A stretch of 64,000 nt of DNA from Cichorium intybus (lineage: Eukaryota; Streptophyta; Magnoliopsida; Asterales; Asteraceae), in NCBI GenBank assembly GCA_023525715.1, contig CM042010.1:79795894-79859893 (forward strand), given 5' to 3'. The notes below the pieces were generated by a model that was not told the DNA's origin, did no database searches, and saw only the letters and a program-made list of their open reading frames with translations. Shown here piece by piece: positions 36,801 to 57,332 of this stretch (position 1 is its first letter; every line of letters begins with the position of its first letter). Position numbers and translations under genes: made by a program.

Positions 36801-39609
36801 ATAACCATAAATACCCTTCATAATGGTCCATAACCCATACAAACTTTCATAATGGTCCATAACCTATCATAACCCTTCATAATGGTTGATAACCCAACAC
36901 AACCCTTTCTACATTCCATAACCCACCACAACTCTTCATAATTGACCATAACCTATCACAACTCTTCATAATGGTCCATAACCCATCATAAACCTTCATA
37001 GTGGTCCATAACCCATCACAACCTTCATAATGGTCCATAAACCATCACAACCTTCATAATAGTCGATAACCTATACAATCCTTAATAATGGTCCATAACC
37101 CATCACAACCTTTTCTAATGGTCCATAACCCATTACAGCCCTTAATAATTGACCATAACCCATCACAACCCATCATAATGTCCATAACCCAGCACAACCC
37201 TTTCAATAGTCCATAACCCATCATAACCGTTCATAATGGTCAATAACCTATCACAACCCTTCCTATGGACCATAACCTAGCGCAAACCATTCTATGGTCC
37301 ATAACCTATCACAACCCTTCATAATTAACCATAACCTATCACAACCCTTCATAATGGTCCATAACCCATCCCAACCCTGCATAATGGTCCATAACCATAA
37401 CAACCCTTCATAATGGTGCGTAACCCAAACAAACCTTCATAATGGTCCATAACCCATCACAAGCCTTCATAATGGTCCAAAGCCCAACACAACCCTTTCT
37501 ATGGTCCATAACCCATCACAACCCTTCATAATTGAGCATAACTCATCACAACCATTCATAATGGTTTATAACCCAACACAACCCATTTTATGGTCCAAAA
37601 CCCATCACAACCCTTCATAATTGACTATAACTTATCACAACACTTTATAATGGTGCATAACCCATCATAACCCTTTCTAATGGTCCATAATCCATCGCAA
37701 CCCTTGATAATTGACCATAACTCATCACAACCCTTCATAATGGTCCATAACCCAGCACAACCCTTTCTATGGTCTATAACCCATCACAACCCTTCATAAT
37801 TGACCATAACCTATCACAACCCATCATAATGGTTAATAACCCATCATAATCCATCATAATGGTTAATAACCCATCACAAACTTCATAATAGTACATAACC
37901 CATACAACCCTTCGTAATGGTCCATAACCCATCATAATCCTTCATAATGGTCCATAACCTATCACAGCCCATTCTATGGTCTATAACACATCTCAACACT
38001 GCATAATGGTCCATAACCATAACAATACTTCATAATGGTCCACAACCCATACAAACCTTCATAATAGTTCATAACCCATCACAACGCTTCATAATTGACC
38101 ATAACCCATCACAACCCTTTGTAACGGTCCATAACCCATCACAACGTTTCATAATTAACCATAACCTATCACAACCCTTCATAATGGTCCAGAACCCATC
38201 ACAACCCATCATAAGTGAGCATAACCCATCACAACTCTTCATAATGGTCTATATGCCAAGACAACCCTTTTTGTGGTCCATAACCCGACACAACCCTTCA
38301 TAATTGACAATAACCTATCACAACCCTTCATAATGGTCAATAAACCATCATAATCCTTCATAATGGTTCATAACCCATCACAACATTCATAATAGTACAT
38401 AACCAATACAACCCTACATAATGGTCCATAACCCATCACAACCCTTTCTAATGGTCCATAACCCATCACAACCCTTTATATGGCCCATAACCCATCGCAA
38501 ACCTACATAATGGTCCATAACCCAGCACAACCCTTCATAATGGTCCATAACCCATATATAACCCTTCATAATTGACCATAACCCATCACAACCCTTCATA
38601 TGGTCCATAACCCAACACAACTCTTTCTATGGTCCATAACCCATCACAACCCTTCATAATTAACCATAACCCATCACAACCCTTCATAATTAACCATAAC
38701 CAATCACAACCCTTCATAATCGTCCATAACCCATCGCAACCATGCATACTGGTCAATAACCATAACAACACTTCATAATGGTCCATAACCCATCACAACC
38801 CTTTCTAATGGTCCATAACCCATTACAGCCCTTGATAATTGACCATAACCCATCACGACCCTTCGTAATATCCATAACCCAACACAACCCTTTCAATGGT
38901 CCATAACCCATCACAACCTTTCATAATTGACCATAACCCATCACAACCCTTCCTATGGTCCATAACCCAGCACAACCCTTTCTATGGTCCATATCCCATC
39001 ACAACCCTTCATAATTAACCATAACCCATCATAACCCATCGTAGTGGTCCATAACCCATCACAACCTTCATAATGGTCCATAACCCTTCACAACCTTCAT
39101 AATAGTCCATATCATATACAACCCTTCATAATGGTCCATAACCCATCTCAACCCTTCATATGGTCCATAACCCAGCACAACCCTTTCTATGGTCCATAAC
39201 CAATCACAACCCTTTATAATTAACCATAACCCATCAAAACCCTTCATAATAGTCTATAACCCATCCCAACCCTGCATAATAGTCCATAACCATTACAACC
39301 CTTCATAATGGTCCATAACCCAAAATAACTTTCATAATGGTCCATAACCCATCACAACCCTTCATAATGGTCCATAACCCAACAGAACCCTTTCTATGGT
39401 CCATAACCCATCACAACTCTTCATAATTGACCGTAACCTATCACAACCCTTCATAATTATCCATAACCCATTATAACCATTCATAGTGGTCCAAACCCAT
39501 CAAAACCTTCATAATGGTCCATAACCCATCACAACCCTTCATAATTGAGCATAACGCATCACAACCCTTCATAATGGTGTATAACCCAGCACAACCCTTT
39601 CTATGGTCT

Positions 39610-40299
39610 AAAATGCAGGAAATCAATGTTCATGTAATAGTTTTCAAAACCTTTGAGTTGCAACGGAAGCATAAAATCATGAACACGAATTTCACTTCTA
39701 AGAGGATCATGTTATATGCATGTAAAGATAAAATGAAAACAAACATGACGATGAGTTCAATATCATACCATTGGGTTATTAAGCTTGAAATGGATGATTG
39801 ATGATGGAAAGAAACCAACTTAGGTTCCCTCTAAAGTTGATCCACCAACAAGTGTAGTGACACCCAAGATGCTAGTCTTCAAGCTTGCAGGAAGAACTCT
39901 TGACTCTTCTAATGACAAATCTGATTTTCAAGAGAGAGGTGAGTTCTAGAGAGTATTTTACCTGAGAGTAAGTCAAGAATAATCGTGTTTGAGTGTTGGA
40001 TTCGGCCATATACATCTTAACATCAAAAAGTAGATATTAGACTAGTTTATTCCTCCACCAACTCTCAAAACCCCATGGTCAAGGCTTGGATACCAAGAGA
40101 ATCCTCATAAAATAATCATGGCATGCCCACACCACCTCCTTGGGGAGTGGTGGACGTCCCATGTGGGATAAAAGCAAAAGATTCCCACTTTGTTTTATAT
40201 TTTATAAGAGTGTCATATCACAAGTTTATAAATTATAAACTCTAGTCTTATAAAATTATCCCTTTTCCAGATTATCCACTTAAGTAAACATAAATCCCT
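39610..40299. other. Unique spacer A, part before the microsatellite
   Basis: The satellite stops abruptly at CTATGGTCTAAAATGCAGG. The following 690 bases have no recognised gene or element end. The phrase CACCACCTCCTTGGGGAGTG contains a near-palindrome. It could be a fragment of an old LTR, but no LTR end was found. Confidence 0.5.
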
Positions 40300-41750
<1,451 letters not shown>

Positions 41751-41760
41751 TCTAGTTATA

Positions 41761-41830
41761 AGTTCGTATGAAGGAAAAAATGTTTTTAATGACTTTAAAA
41801 TTGCTCTTTTGAAAATAAATCGAGAATGAA
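41761..41830. repeat. Host flank X of the plus-strand Helitron, spacer A
   Basis: The segment AGTTCGTATGAAGG to ATCGAGAATGAA, repeated at 51756-51825 and, without a Helitron after it, at 54664-54731. Confidence 0.75.
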
Positions 41831-42526
41831 TCTATATATCTTATAATAGAGGCATATTTCAAAGCACCACATTATTTGGAACTCCCATGTCTTTTCATAT
41901 TTCCAATGACTTTTCAAATATCTTTTTATAATGCTTACTAATTTGAATATTTTTTCTTTGTCCCACATTGCTCAACACATATATATCTCATTTCCTCTTT
42001 TGCTTATATAATATCATTCATTTGCATCCATGATCCATCAATCTTGATCATAATATGACTTATCACTTTCAACTATTATTTGTTGGTGGTCATTTTATTA
42101 AAATTTGTCAAAGTTTTAAATGATTCTACTATTTGGTTTTGGATTTCAAAACTATTAGATCTCAAAAATGAAGATGGATTTTACTAAAAACTTTTAAAAT
42201 TTTATTACGTTACACGTTTAAAGTATGTTGTAGAAAATATGTGACAAATGTGCTTACTTTTTTAGATTCACAGCGATTTACATACATAAAAGAAATTTAG
42301 TAGCGAACGTTTCAGGATTTATCAAACAACTTAAATTGAACCATTATATGTTTGTGTGTGTCTATTATAAAAAAAGTAATGAAAACAATGTTTCAAGAAA
42401 AACTATTTATCTTTTATCACATTAATTTGATGTTTTTTTAATTGTGTCACATTGCTTCACACATTGGTTCTCTTATCATTATATCTTGATTATAACATGG
42501 TTTTCAAAGTATATTGTTGATTACTG
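41831..42526 (+). mobile_element. Helitron 5' fragment, truncated by the segmental duplication
   Basis: It begins TCTATATATCTTATAATAGAG, identical in position and nearly in sequence to the start of the complete Helitron at 51826. It is cut at 42526 where satellite resumes. Confidence 0.75.
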
Positions 42527-45500
42527 TCCGTAACCCATCACAACCCATCATAATGGTCCATAACCCAGCACAACCCTTTCTATGGTCCATAACCTAGAAA
42601 ACCCTTCATAATAGTACATAACCCATACAACCCTTCATAATGGTCAATAACCCATCACAATCCTTCATAATGGTTCATAACCCATCACAACCCTTCCTAC
42701 GGTCCATAACCCATCACAACCCTTCATAATTGACCATAACCTATCACAACCATTGATAATGGTCAATAACCCATCATAATCCTTCATAATGGTCCATAAC
42801 CCATTAGAACCTTCATAATAGTCCATAACCCATACAACCCATCAAAATGCTCCATAACCCATCACAACCCTTTCTGAAGGTCCATAATCCTTCACAACCC
42901 TTGATAATTGACCATACCCCATCACAACCCTTAATAATGGTCCATAACCCAGCACAACCCTTTCTATGGTCCATAACCCATCACAACCCTTCATAATTGA
43001 CCATAACCTATCACAACCCTTCATAATCGTTAATAACCCTTCATAATCCTTCATAATGGGTCATAACCTATCACAACCTTCATAAGAGTACATAACCCAT
43101 ACAACCTTTCATAATGGTCCATAACCCATCACAACCCTTTCTAATGGTACATAGCCCATCACAACCCTTTCTATGGTCCATAACCCATTGAAACCCTACA
43201 TAATGGTCCATAACCATAACAACCCTTCATAGTTGTCCATAACCATAACCCATACAAACCTTCATAATAGTCCATAACCCATCACAAACCCTTATAATTG
43301 ACCATAACCCATCACAACCCTTTGTAATGGTCCATAATCTATCACAACCTTTCGTAATTGTCCATAACCTATCACAACAATTTATAATGGTCCATAACTC
43401 ATCATGACCCTTCATAATGGTAACCTATCGCAACCTGCATAATGCTCCATAACCCATCACAACCCTTTATAAGGGTCCGTAACCCATCACAACCCATCAT
43501 AATGGTCCATAACCAAGCACAACCCTTTCTATGGTCCATAACCCAGACAACCCTTCATAATAGTATATAACCCATACAACCCTTCATAATGGTCAATAAC
43601 CCATCACAATCCTTCATAATGGTTCATAACCCATCACAACCCTTGCTATGCTCCATAACCCATCACAACCCTTCATAATGATCCATAACCCAGCACAACC
43701 CTTTCAATCATCCATAACCAATCATAACCCTTCATACTTGACCATAACCCATCACAACCCTTCATATGGTCCATAACCCAACACAACCCTTTCTACGGTC
43801 CATAACCCATCAAAACCCTTCATAATGGTCCATAACCCATCACAACCCTTGATAATTGACCATAACCCATCACGACCCTTTATAATTACCATAACCCAGC
43901 ACAACCCTTTCAATGGTCCATAACCCATCACAACCCTTCATAATTGACCATAACCTATCACAACCCTTCCTATGGTCCATAACCCAGCACAACCCTTTCT
44001 ATTGTCTTATCCTATCACAACCCTTCATAATTGACCATAACCCATCACAGCCCTTCGTAATCGTCCATAACCCATCGTAACCCTGCATGATGGTCCATAA
44101 CCATAAATACCCTTCATAATGGTCCATAACCCATACAAATTTTCATAATGGTCCATAACCTATCATAACCCTTCATAATGGTTGATAACCCAACACAACC
44201 CTTTCTACGTTCCATAACCCATCACAACTCTTCATATTTGACCATAACCAATCACAACTCTTCATAATGGTCCATAACCCATCATAAACCTTCATAGTGG
44301 TCCATAACCCATCACCAACCTTCATAATGGTCCATAAACCATCACAACCTTCATAATAGTCCATAACATATACAATCCTTAATAATGGTCCATAACCCAT
44401 CACAACCCTTTCTAATGGTCCATAACCTATTGCAACCCTTAATAATTGACCATAACCCATCACAACCCTTCATAATGTCCATAACCCAGCACAACCCTTT
44501 CAATAGTCCATAACCCATCATAACCATTCATAATGGTCCATAACCTATCACAACCCTTCATAATTAACCATAACCCGTCACAACCCTTCATAATGGTCCA
44601 TAACCCATCCCAACCCTGCATAATGGTCCATAACCATAACAACCCTTCATAATGGTGCATAACCCAAACAAACCTTCATAATGGTCCATAGCCCAACACA
44701 ACCCTTTCTATGGTCCATAACCCATCGCAACCCTTGATAATTGAGCATAACTCATCACAACTCTTCATAATGGTTTATAACCCTGCACAACCCATTTTAT
44801 GGTCCAAAACCCATCACAACCCTTCATAATTCACTATAACCTATCACAACCCTTCATAATGGTGCATAAACCATCATAACCCTTTCTAATGGTCCATAAT
44901 CCATCACAACCCTTGATAATTAACCATAACTCACCACAACCCTTCATAAAGGTCCATAACCCAACACAACCCTTTCTATGGTCCATAACCCATGACAACC
45001 CTTCATAATTGACCATAACCTATCACAACCCATCATAATGGTTAATAACCCATCATAATCCATCATAACGGTTAATAACCCATCACAAACTTCATAATAG
45101 TACATAACCCATACAACCCTTCGTAATGGTCCATAACCCATGACAACCCTTTCTAATGGTCCATAGCCCATCACAGCCCTTTCTATGGTCTATAACCCAT
45201 CTCAACCCTGTATAATGGTCCGTAGCCATAACAACCCTTCATAATGGTCCACAACCCATACACACCTTCATAATAGTCCATAACCCATCACAACCGTTCA
45301 TAATTGACCATAACCCACCACAACCCTTTGTAACGGACCATAACCCATCACAACGTTTCATAATTAACCATAACCTATCACAACCCTTCATAATGGTCCA
45401 TAACCCATCACAACCCATCATAAGTGAGCATAACCCATCACAACTCTTCATAATGGTCTATATGCCAAGATAACCCTTTTTGCTGTCCATAACCCAACAC

Positions 45501-48500
45501 AACCCTTCATAATTCACAATAACCTATCACAACCCTTCATAATGGTCAATAAACCATCATAATCCTTCATAATGGTTCATAACCCATCACAACATTCATA
45601 ATAGTACATAACCAATACAACCCTACATAATGGTCCATGACCCATCATAACCCTTTCTAATGGTCCATAACCCATCACAACCCTTTATATGGCCCATAAC
45701 CCATCGCAAACTTACATAATGGTCCATAACCCAGCACAACCCTTCATAATGGTCCATAACCCATCATAACCCTTCATAATTGACCATAACCCATCACAAC
45801 CCTTCATATGGTCTATAACCTGACACAACTCTTTCTATGGTCCATAACCCATCACAACACTTCATAATTAACCATAACCCATCACAACCCTTCATAGTTA
45901 ACCATAACCAATCACAACCCTTCATAATCGTCCATAACCCATCGCAACCCTGCATACTGGTCAATAACCATAACAACACTTCATAATGGTCCATAACCCA
46001 TCACAATCCTTTCTAATGGTCCATAACCCATTACAGCCCTTGATAATTGACCATAACCCATCACGACCCTTCGTAATATCCATAACCCAACACAACCCTT
46101 CATAATTGACCATAACCCATCACAACCCTTCCTATGGTCCGTAACCCATCACAACTCTTCATAATTGACCGTAACCTATCACAACCCTTCATAATTATCC
46201 ATAACCCATTATAACCATTCATAGTGGTCCAAACCCATCACAACCCATCATAATGGTCCATACCCCAGCACAACCCTTTCTATGGTCCATAACCCAGACA
46301 ACCCTTTATAATAGTACATAACCCATACAACCCTTCATAATGGTCAATAACCCATCATAATCCTTCATAATGGTTCATAACCCATCACAACCCTTCCTAT
46401 GGTCCATAACCCATCACAACCCTTCATAATGATCCATAACCCAGCACAACCCTTTCAATAATCCATAACCAATCATAACCCTTCATAATTGACCATAACC
46501 CATCACAACTCTTCATATGGTCCATAACCCAACACAAACCTTTCTACGGTCCATAACCCATCAAAACCCTTCATAATGGTCCATAACCCATCACAACCCT
46601 TGATAATTGACCATAACCCATCACGACCCTTCATAATTGCCATAACCCAACACAACCCTTTCAATGGTCCATAACCCATCACAACCCTTCATAATTGACC
46701 ATAACCCATCACAACCCTTCCTATGGTCCATAACCCAGCACAACCCTTTATATTGTCTTATCCCATCACAACCCTTCATAATTAACCATAACCCATCACA
46801 ACCCTTCGTAATCGTCCATAACCCATCGCAACCCTGCATAATGGTCCATAACCATAAATACCCTTCATAATGGTCCATAACCCATACAAACTTTCATAAT
46901 GGTCCATAACCTATCATAACCCTTCATAATGGTTGATAACCCAACACAACACTTTCTACATTCCATAACCCATCACAACTCTTCATAATTGACCATAACC
47001 TATCACAACTCTTCATAATGGTCCATAACCCATCATAAACCTTCATAGTGGTCCATAACCCATCACAACCTTCATAATGGTCCATAAACCATCACAACCT
47101 TCATAATAGTCGATAACATATACAATCCTTAATAATGGTCCATAACCCATCACAACCTTTTCTAATGGTCCATAACCCATTGCGTCCCTTAATAATTGAC
47201 CATAACCCATCACAACCCTTCATAATGTCCATCACCCAGCACAACCCTTTCAATAGTCCATAACCCATCTTAACCATTCATAATGATCAATAACCTATCA
47301 CAACCCTTCCTATGGACCATAACCTAGCGCAAACCATTCTATGGTCCATAACCTATCACACCCTTCATAATTAACCATAACCTATCACAACCCTTCATAA
47401 TGGTCCATAACCCATCCCAACCCTGCATAATGGTCCATAACCATAACAACCCTTCATAATGGTGCATAACCCAAACAAACCTTCATAATGGTCCATAACC
47501 CATCACAAGCCTTCATAATGGTCCATAGCCCAACACAACCCTTTCTATGGTCCATAACCCATCACAACCCTTCATAATTGAGCATAACTCATCACAACCC
47601 TTCATAATGGTTTATAACCCAACACAACCCATTTTATGGTCGAAAACCCATCATAACCCTTTATAATTGACTATCACCTATCACAACCCTTTATAATGGT
47701 GCATAACCCATCATAACCCTTTCTAATGGTCCATAATCCATCGCAACCCTTGATAATTGACCATAACTCATCACAACCCTTCATAATGGTCCATAACCCA
47801 GCACAACCCTTTCTATGGTCTATAACCCATCATAACCCTTTATAATTGACCATAACCTATCACAACCCATCATAATGGTTAATAACCAATCATAATCCAT
47901 CATAATGGTTAATAACCCATCACCAACTTCATAATAGTACATAACCTATACAACCCTTCGTAATGGTCCATAACCCACCATAACCCTTTCTAATGGTCCA
48001 TAACCTATCACAGCCCATTCTATGGTCTATAACACATCTCAACCCTGCATAATGGTCCGTAACCATAACAACCCTTCATAATGGTCCACAACCCATACAA
48101 ACCTTCATAATAGTTCATAACCCGTCACAACGCTTCATAATTGACCATAACCCATCACAACCCTTTGTAACGGTCCATAACCCATCACAACGTTTATAAT
48201 TAACCATAACCTATCACAACCCTTCATAATGGTCCATAAACCATCACAACCCATCATAAGTGAGCATAACCCATCACAACTCTTCATAATGGTCTATATG
48301 CCAAAACAACCCTTTTTGCGGTCCATAACCCAACACAACCCTTCATAATTGACAATAACCTATCACAACCCTTCGTAATGGTCAATAAACCATCATAATC
48401 CTTTATAATGGTTCATAACCCATCACAACATTCATAATAGTACATAACCAATACAACCCTACATAATGGTCCATAACCCATCACAACCCTTTATATGGCC

Positions 48501-49623
48501 CAAAACCCATCGCAAACCTACATAATGGTCCATAACCCAGCACAACCCTTCATAATGGTCCATAACCCATCATAACCCTTCATAATTGACCATAACCCAT
48601 CATAACCCTTCATATGGTCCATAACCTAACACAACTCTTTCTATGGTCCATAACCCATCACAACCCTTCATAATTAACCATAACCCATCACAACCCTTCA
48701 TAATTAACCATAACCAATCACAACCCTTCATAATCGTCCATAACCCATCGCAACCATGCATACTGGTCAATAACCATAACAACACTTCATAATGGTCCAT
48801 AACCCATCACAACCCTTTCTAATGGTCCATAACCCATTACAGCCCTTGATAATTGACCATAACCCATCACGACCCTTCGTAATATCCATAACCCAACACA
48901 ACCCTTTCAATGGTCCATAACCCATCACAAACTTTCATAATTGACCATAACCCATCACAACCCTTCCTATGGTCCATAACCCAGCACAACCCTTTCTATG
49001 GTCCATATCCCATCACAACCCTTCATAATTAACCATAACACATCATAACCCATCGTAGTGGTCCATAACCCATCAGAACCTTCATAATGGTCCATAACCC
49101 TTCACAACCTTCATAATAGTCCATATCCTATACAACCCTTCATAATGGTCCATAACCCATCTCAACCCTTCCTATGGTCCATAACCCAGCACAACCCTTT
49201 CTATGGTCTATAACCAATCACAACCCTTTATAATTAACCATAACCCATCAAAACCCTTCATAATAGTCCATAACCCATCCCAACCCTGCATAATGGTCCA
49301 TAACTATTACAACCCTTCATAATGGTCCATAACCCAAAATAACTTTCATAATGGTCCATAACCCATCACAACCCTTCATAATGGTCCATAACCCAACAGA
49401 ATCCTTTCTATGGTCCATAACCCATCACAACTCTTCATAATTGACCGTAACCTATCACAACCCTTCATAATTATCCATAACCCATTATAACCATTCATAG
49501 TGGTCCAAACCCATCAAAACCTTCATAATGGTCCATAACCCATCACAACCCTTCATAATTGAGCATAACCCATCACAACCCTTCATAATGGTGTATAACC
49601 CAGCACAACCCTTTCTATGGTCT
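42527..49623. repeat. 30-bp satellite array, block 2
   Basis: The same 30-base unit as block 1, and the duplicated counterpart of about 32515-39609. At 42842-43054 it retains the five units that are deleted at about 32893 in copy A, so that deletion came after the duplication or the copies were homogenised differently. Confidence 0.97.
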
Positions 49624-51745
<2,122 letters not shown>

Positions 51746-51755
51746 TCTAATTATA

Positions 51756-51825
51756 AGTTCGTATGAAGGAAAAAATGTTTTTAATGACTTTAAAATTGCT
51801 CTTTTTAAAATAAATCGAGAATGAA
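51756..51825. repeat. Host flank X before the Helitron
   Basis: AGTTCGTATGAAGG to ATCGAGAATGAA. Together with TTTAACAATATT after the Helitron (54652-54663) it makes one unit of an interrupted tandem repeat whose intact second unit is 54664-54741. Confidence 0.8.
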
Positions 51826-54651
<2,826 letters not shown>

Positions 54652-54663
54652 TTTAACAATATT

Positions 54664-54741
54664 AGTTCGTATGAAGGAAAAATGTTTATAATGATTTAAA
54701 AATGCTCTTTTAAAAAATAAATCGAGAATAAATTTAACAAT
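54664..54741. repeat. Flank X, second unit: empty target of the Helitron
   Basis: AGTTCGTATGAAGG to ATCGAGAATAAA, followed without interruption by TTTAACAATAA. It shows the pre-insertion arrangement of 51756-51825 joined to 54652. Confidence 0.8.
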
Positions 54742-56685
54742 AATTCTCTCATTAATTCTTGAATATACCCTATTTATTTTATATTATAACCCTAACCCTA
54801 ATATCATTCACCCTCTCTTCCATAAGCCGCCTCAGGACCTCGTGGCCTCTAAAACACCGGTTACCACATCCGCCTCCATACCATCATCTACTATCACAGA
54901 TCTATTCCAACGGTTACCAACCACCATCACACACTCTCACCACCACCATACAGCCTTATCTACACATCCCTTAGTCTCGACCACCAACCTCTGACCACAT
55001 CAACTGCCACCACTATGACCAACAGTCACAACTTTGCTACCGACCACCATCGCACACTTCAACGCCACCAACTCAATGCCTCCATAGCCACATCCGGTAC
55101 CCAACCATCATTACGACTCCATCGGCCTTGTAAATATTACCGAGAACATGCATCTACGCATTTGATATCAGGCATTTATGCATCATCCTTAGACCTGCTA
55201 CCAATGACATGCATTCTGACCCGATTGTGCATCCAAAACTGATTGTGCTTCCAAAGCCGATGGATCTGATTTTCGGTATACTTGATTTTCAGATTTTCGT
55301 TATAACTTTGAAATCAAATACCCTTTAGATTCAATTATTCATGTCTTTTCCTGTAATGCTATCAGTTTACGCTTCAAAGTCAATAAAATATTGACATTGA
55401 AACAACAAATTATTTAGCGACTTACCGAATCAACATAATGATTTTTAGTTAGATTTGAAATCAAATGTGTTCTTTGACCATCAAGTTATATTTTATCTGC
55501 AATAGTCCTTAATAATTTTATATGTGTTTAGAGAACGAACTTGTGTTCAATAATTGTCTTTTGCGGCCACTTTTTTTTGTTAAAATTCTGCTTTTGTAGT
55601 TAAAAATGTTTGTATTTAAAGTTTTTGAAAACCTGATACTCATCACTTGCTAGAACTCTGATGAAAAAATTGTTTTTGTTTTAGATTTTAATGTTAAAAA
55701 TGTTTTGTTAGATAATCCCTTTTATATTTTGATGAAAGTTGTATGCTAAATAATCATTTTTATGCAGTTTTTCTAATATTTTCTGTTTTGGTCTTATTTA
55801 AGTTCACATATATTTTTATTTAGTTTAAATGCAAGTATCTCATGTTTCAATATTTGTAGAAACAAAATTTATTTATTTTTAGATTTTAATGTTGATTTTC
55901 CGATCAGTTTAGTTCTTGTTTATAGAAACCATAATTTGTTTTTGATTTAGGTTTCTCAAATCTCCAAAATTTTAAAATGGTTTGTTGAAAGATCGGTAGT
56001 GGTTTTCTCAAACCTGCAAAATAGAAAAGTAGAAAGGGGGTTTTCAAATATTTGTTTTGATTTACATTTCTCAAATCTCGTAATTTTAAATGCTCGGCAG
56101 TATTTTTATTTCAAACCTTTAATTTTGATATTGCGTGTTCTTGTTAATGATTTGCAACTCCTTGCTTTTTTCTTCAAAGAACCTGCTTGAAAATCTTGTA
56201 CAAACAAACCAATCTTTAACAAAATTAAATATTATCTTCTACATTTTAATAATAAAATATAAATTCTACCAATCAAAACATAGATCTATAAAAAATGTAT
56301 AACAAAGCATTTAAATGTATAATGAAGCAATGAATCTTCCTGCAGGTACTCAAAGGCAAGGGAAAAAAATAAAACTTGGGATAAATGCCTCGTTGGAAAT
56401 AATCAGTCAATTTATAAGCTGGATTTGTTTCTTGGAGGTGTATTGTCATCCGTTAGATTGCAATACGTGTGACATGAGATTGTAGACCAATGACAGCCAT
56501 TAGATTACTTTATAGGATATTTAGCAATCCATGTGATAGCCAGCTCATCATCTTTGTAACTTTTTTTAACCTAAATCATCCTTGTCCACTCTTACTTGTT
56601 TACTTATTATGCATAAATGGGTAGTACTTCTTAATTTTAAGACATTGTTGCATTAACAAGTTGTACATATTTTATATATTTTATA

Positions 56686-56688
<3 letters not shown>
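54742..56688. other. AT-rich intergenic DNA with no supported gene
   Basis: Only short open frames with low-complexity or shadow translations, for example proline/histidine-rich frames at 54759-54974 and 55015-55242. No domain, splice structure or element end was recognised. Confidence 0.6.
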
Positions 56689-57173
<485 letters not shown>

Positions 57174-57183
57174 CTCCCCCTTG
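57174..57183 (-). other. Polypurine tract of the copia element
   Basis: The minus strand reads AAGGGGGAGT directly before the 3' LTR. A second G-rich purine run (AGGGGGAG at about 57304-57312) lies between the pol stop and the LTR. Confidence 0.75.
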
Positions 57184-57332
57184 AATGACATCATTCTACA
57201 TCAGAGTTCAACTTTGAAGTACTACCTCATTAAAAACCTTGCTAAAGAAAACCCAGTGGGAAAAAACTTTAGCAAAGGGAAAAAGAGTGCAGTGTCTAGT
57301 TGACTCCCCCTCATTTAGATATCGAATGACCA

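Larger units (their letters stand above)
24584..39609. repeat. 30-bp satellite array, block 1
   Basis: Uninterrupted head-to-tail copies of a 30-base unit made of three related 10-base parts: CATAACCCAT, CACAACCCTT and CATAATGGTC. Frequent variants replace the third part by CATAATTGAC or start the second-third junction with TTTCTAATGG. Units of 28, 29 or 31 bases occur and break any reading frame. Longer periods of about 972 and 2974 bases are superimposed. The array starts directly at the end of G2. It is non-coding satellite DNA; a chromosomal location cannot be read from the sequence. Confidence 0.97.

Noticed and set aside
39514..39801. 95-codon frame shared by both spacers
   Set aside because: It begins in satellite and runs through non-coding spacer; its conservation is explained by the recent 10-kb duplication.
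54759..55242. Two plus-strand frames rich in proline, histidine and threonine
   Set aside because: No recognisable domain, no splice or promoter evidence, and the sequence looks like degenerate non-coding DNA.
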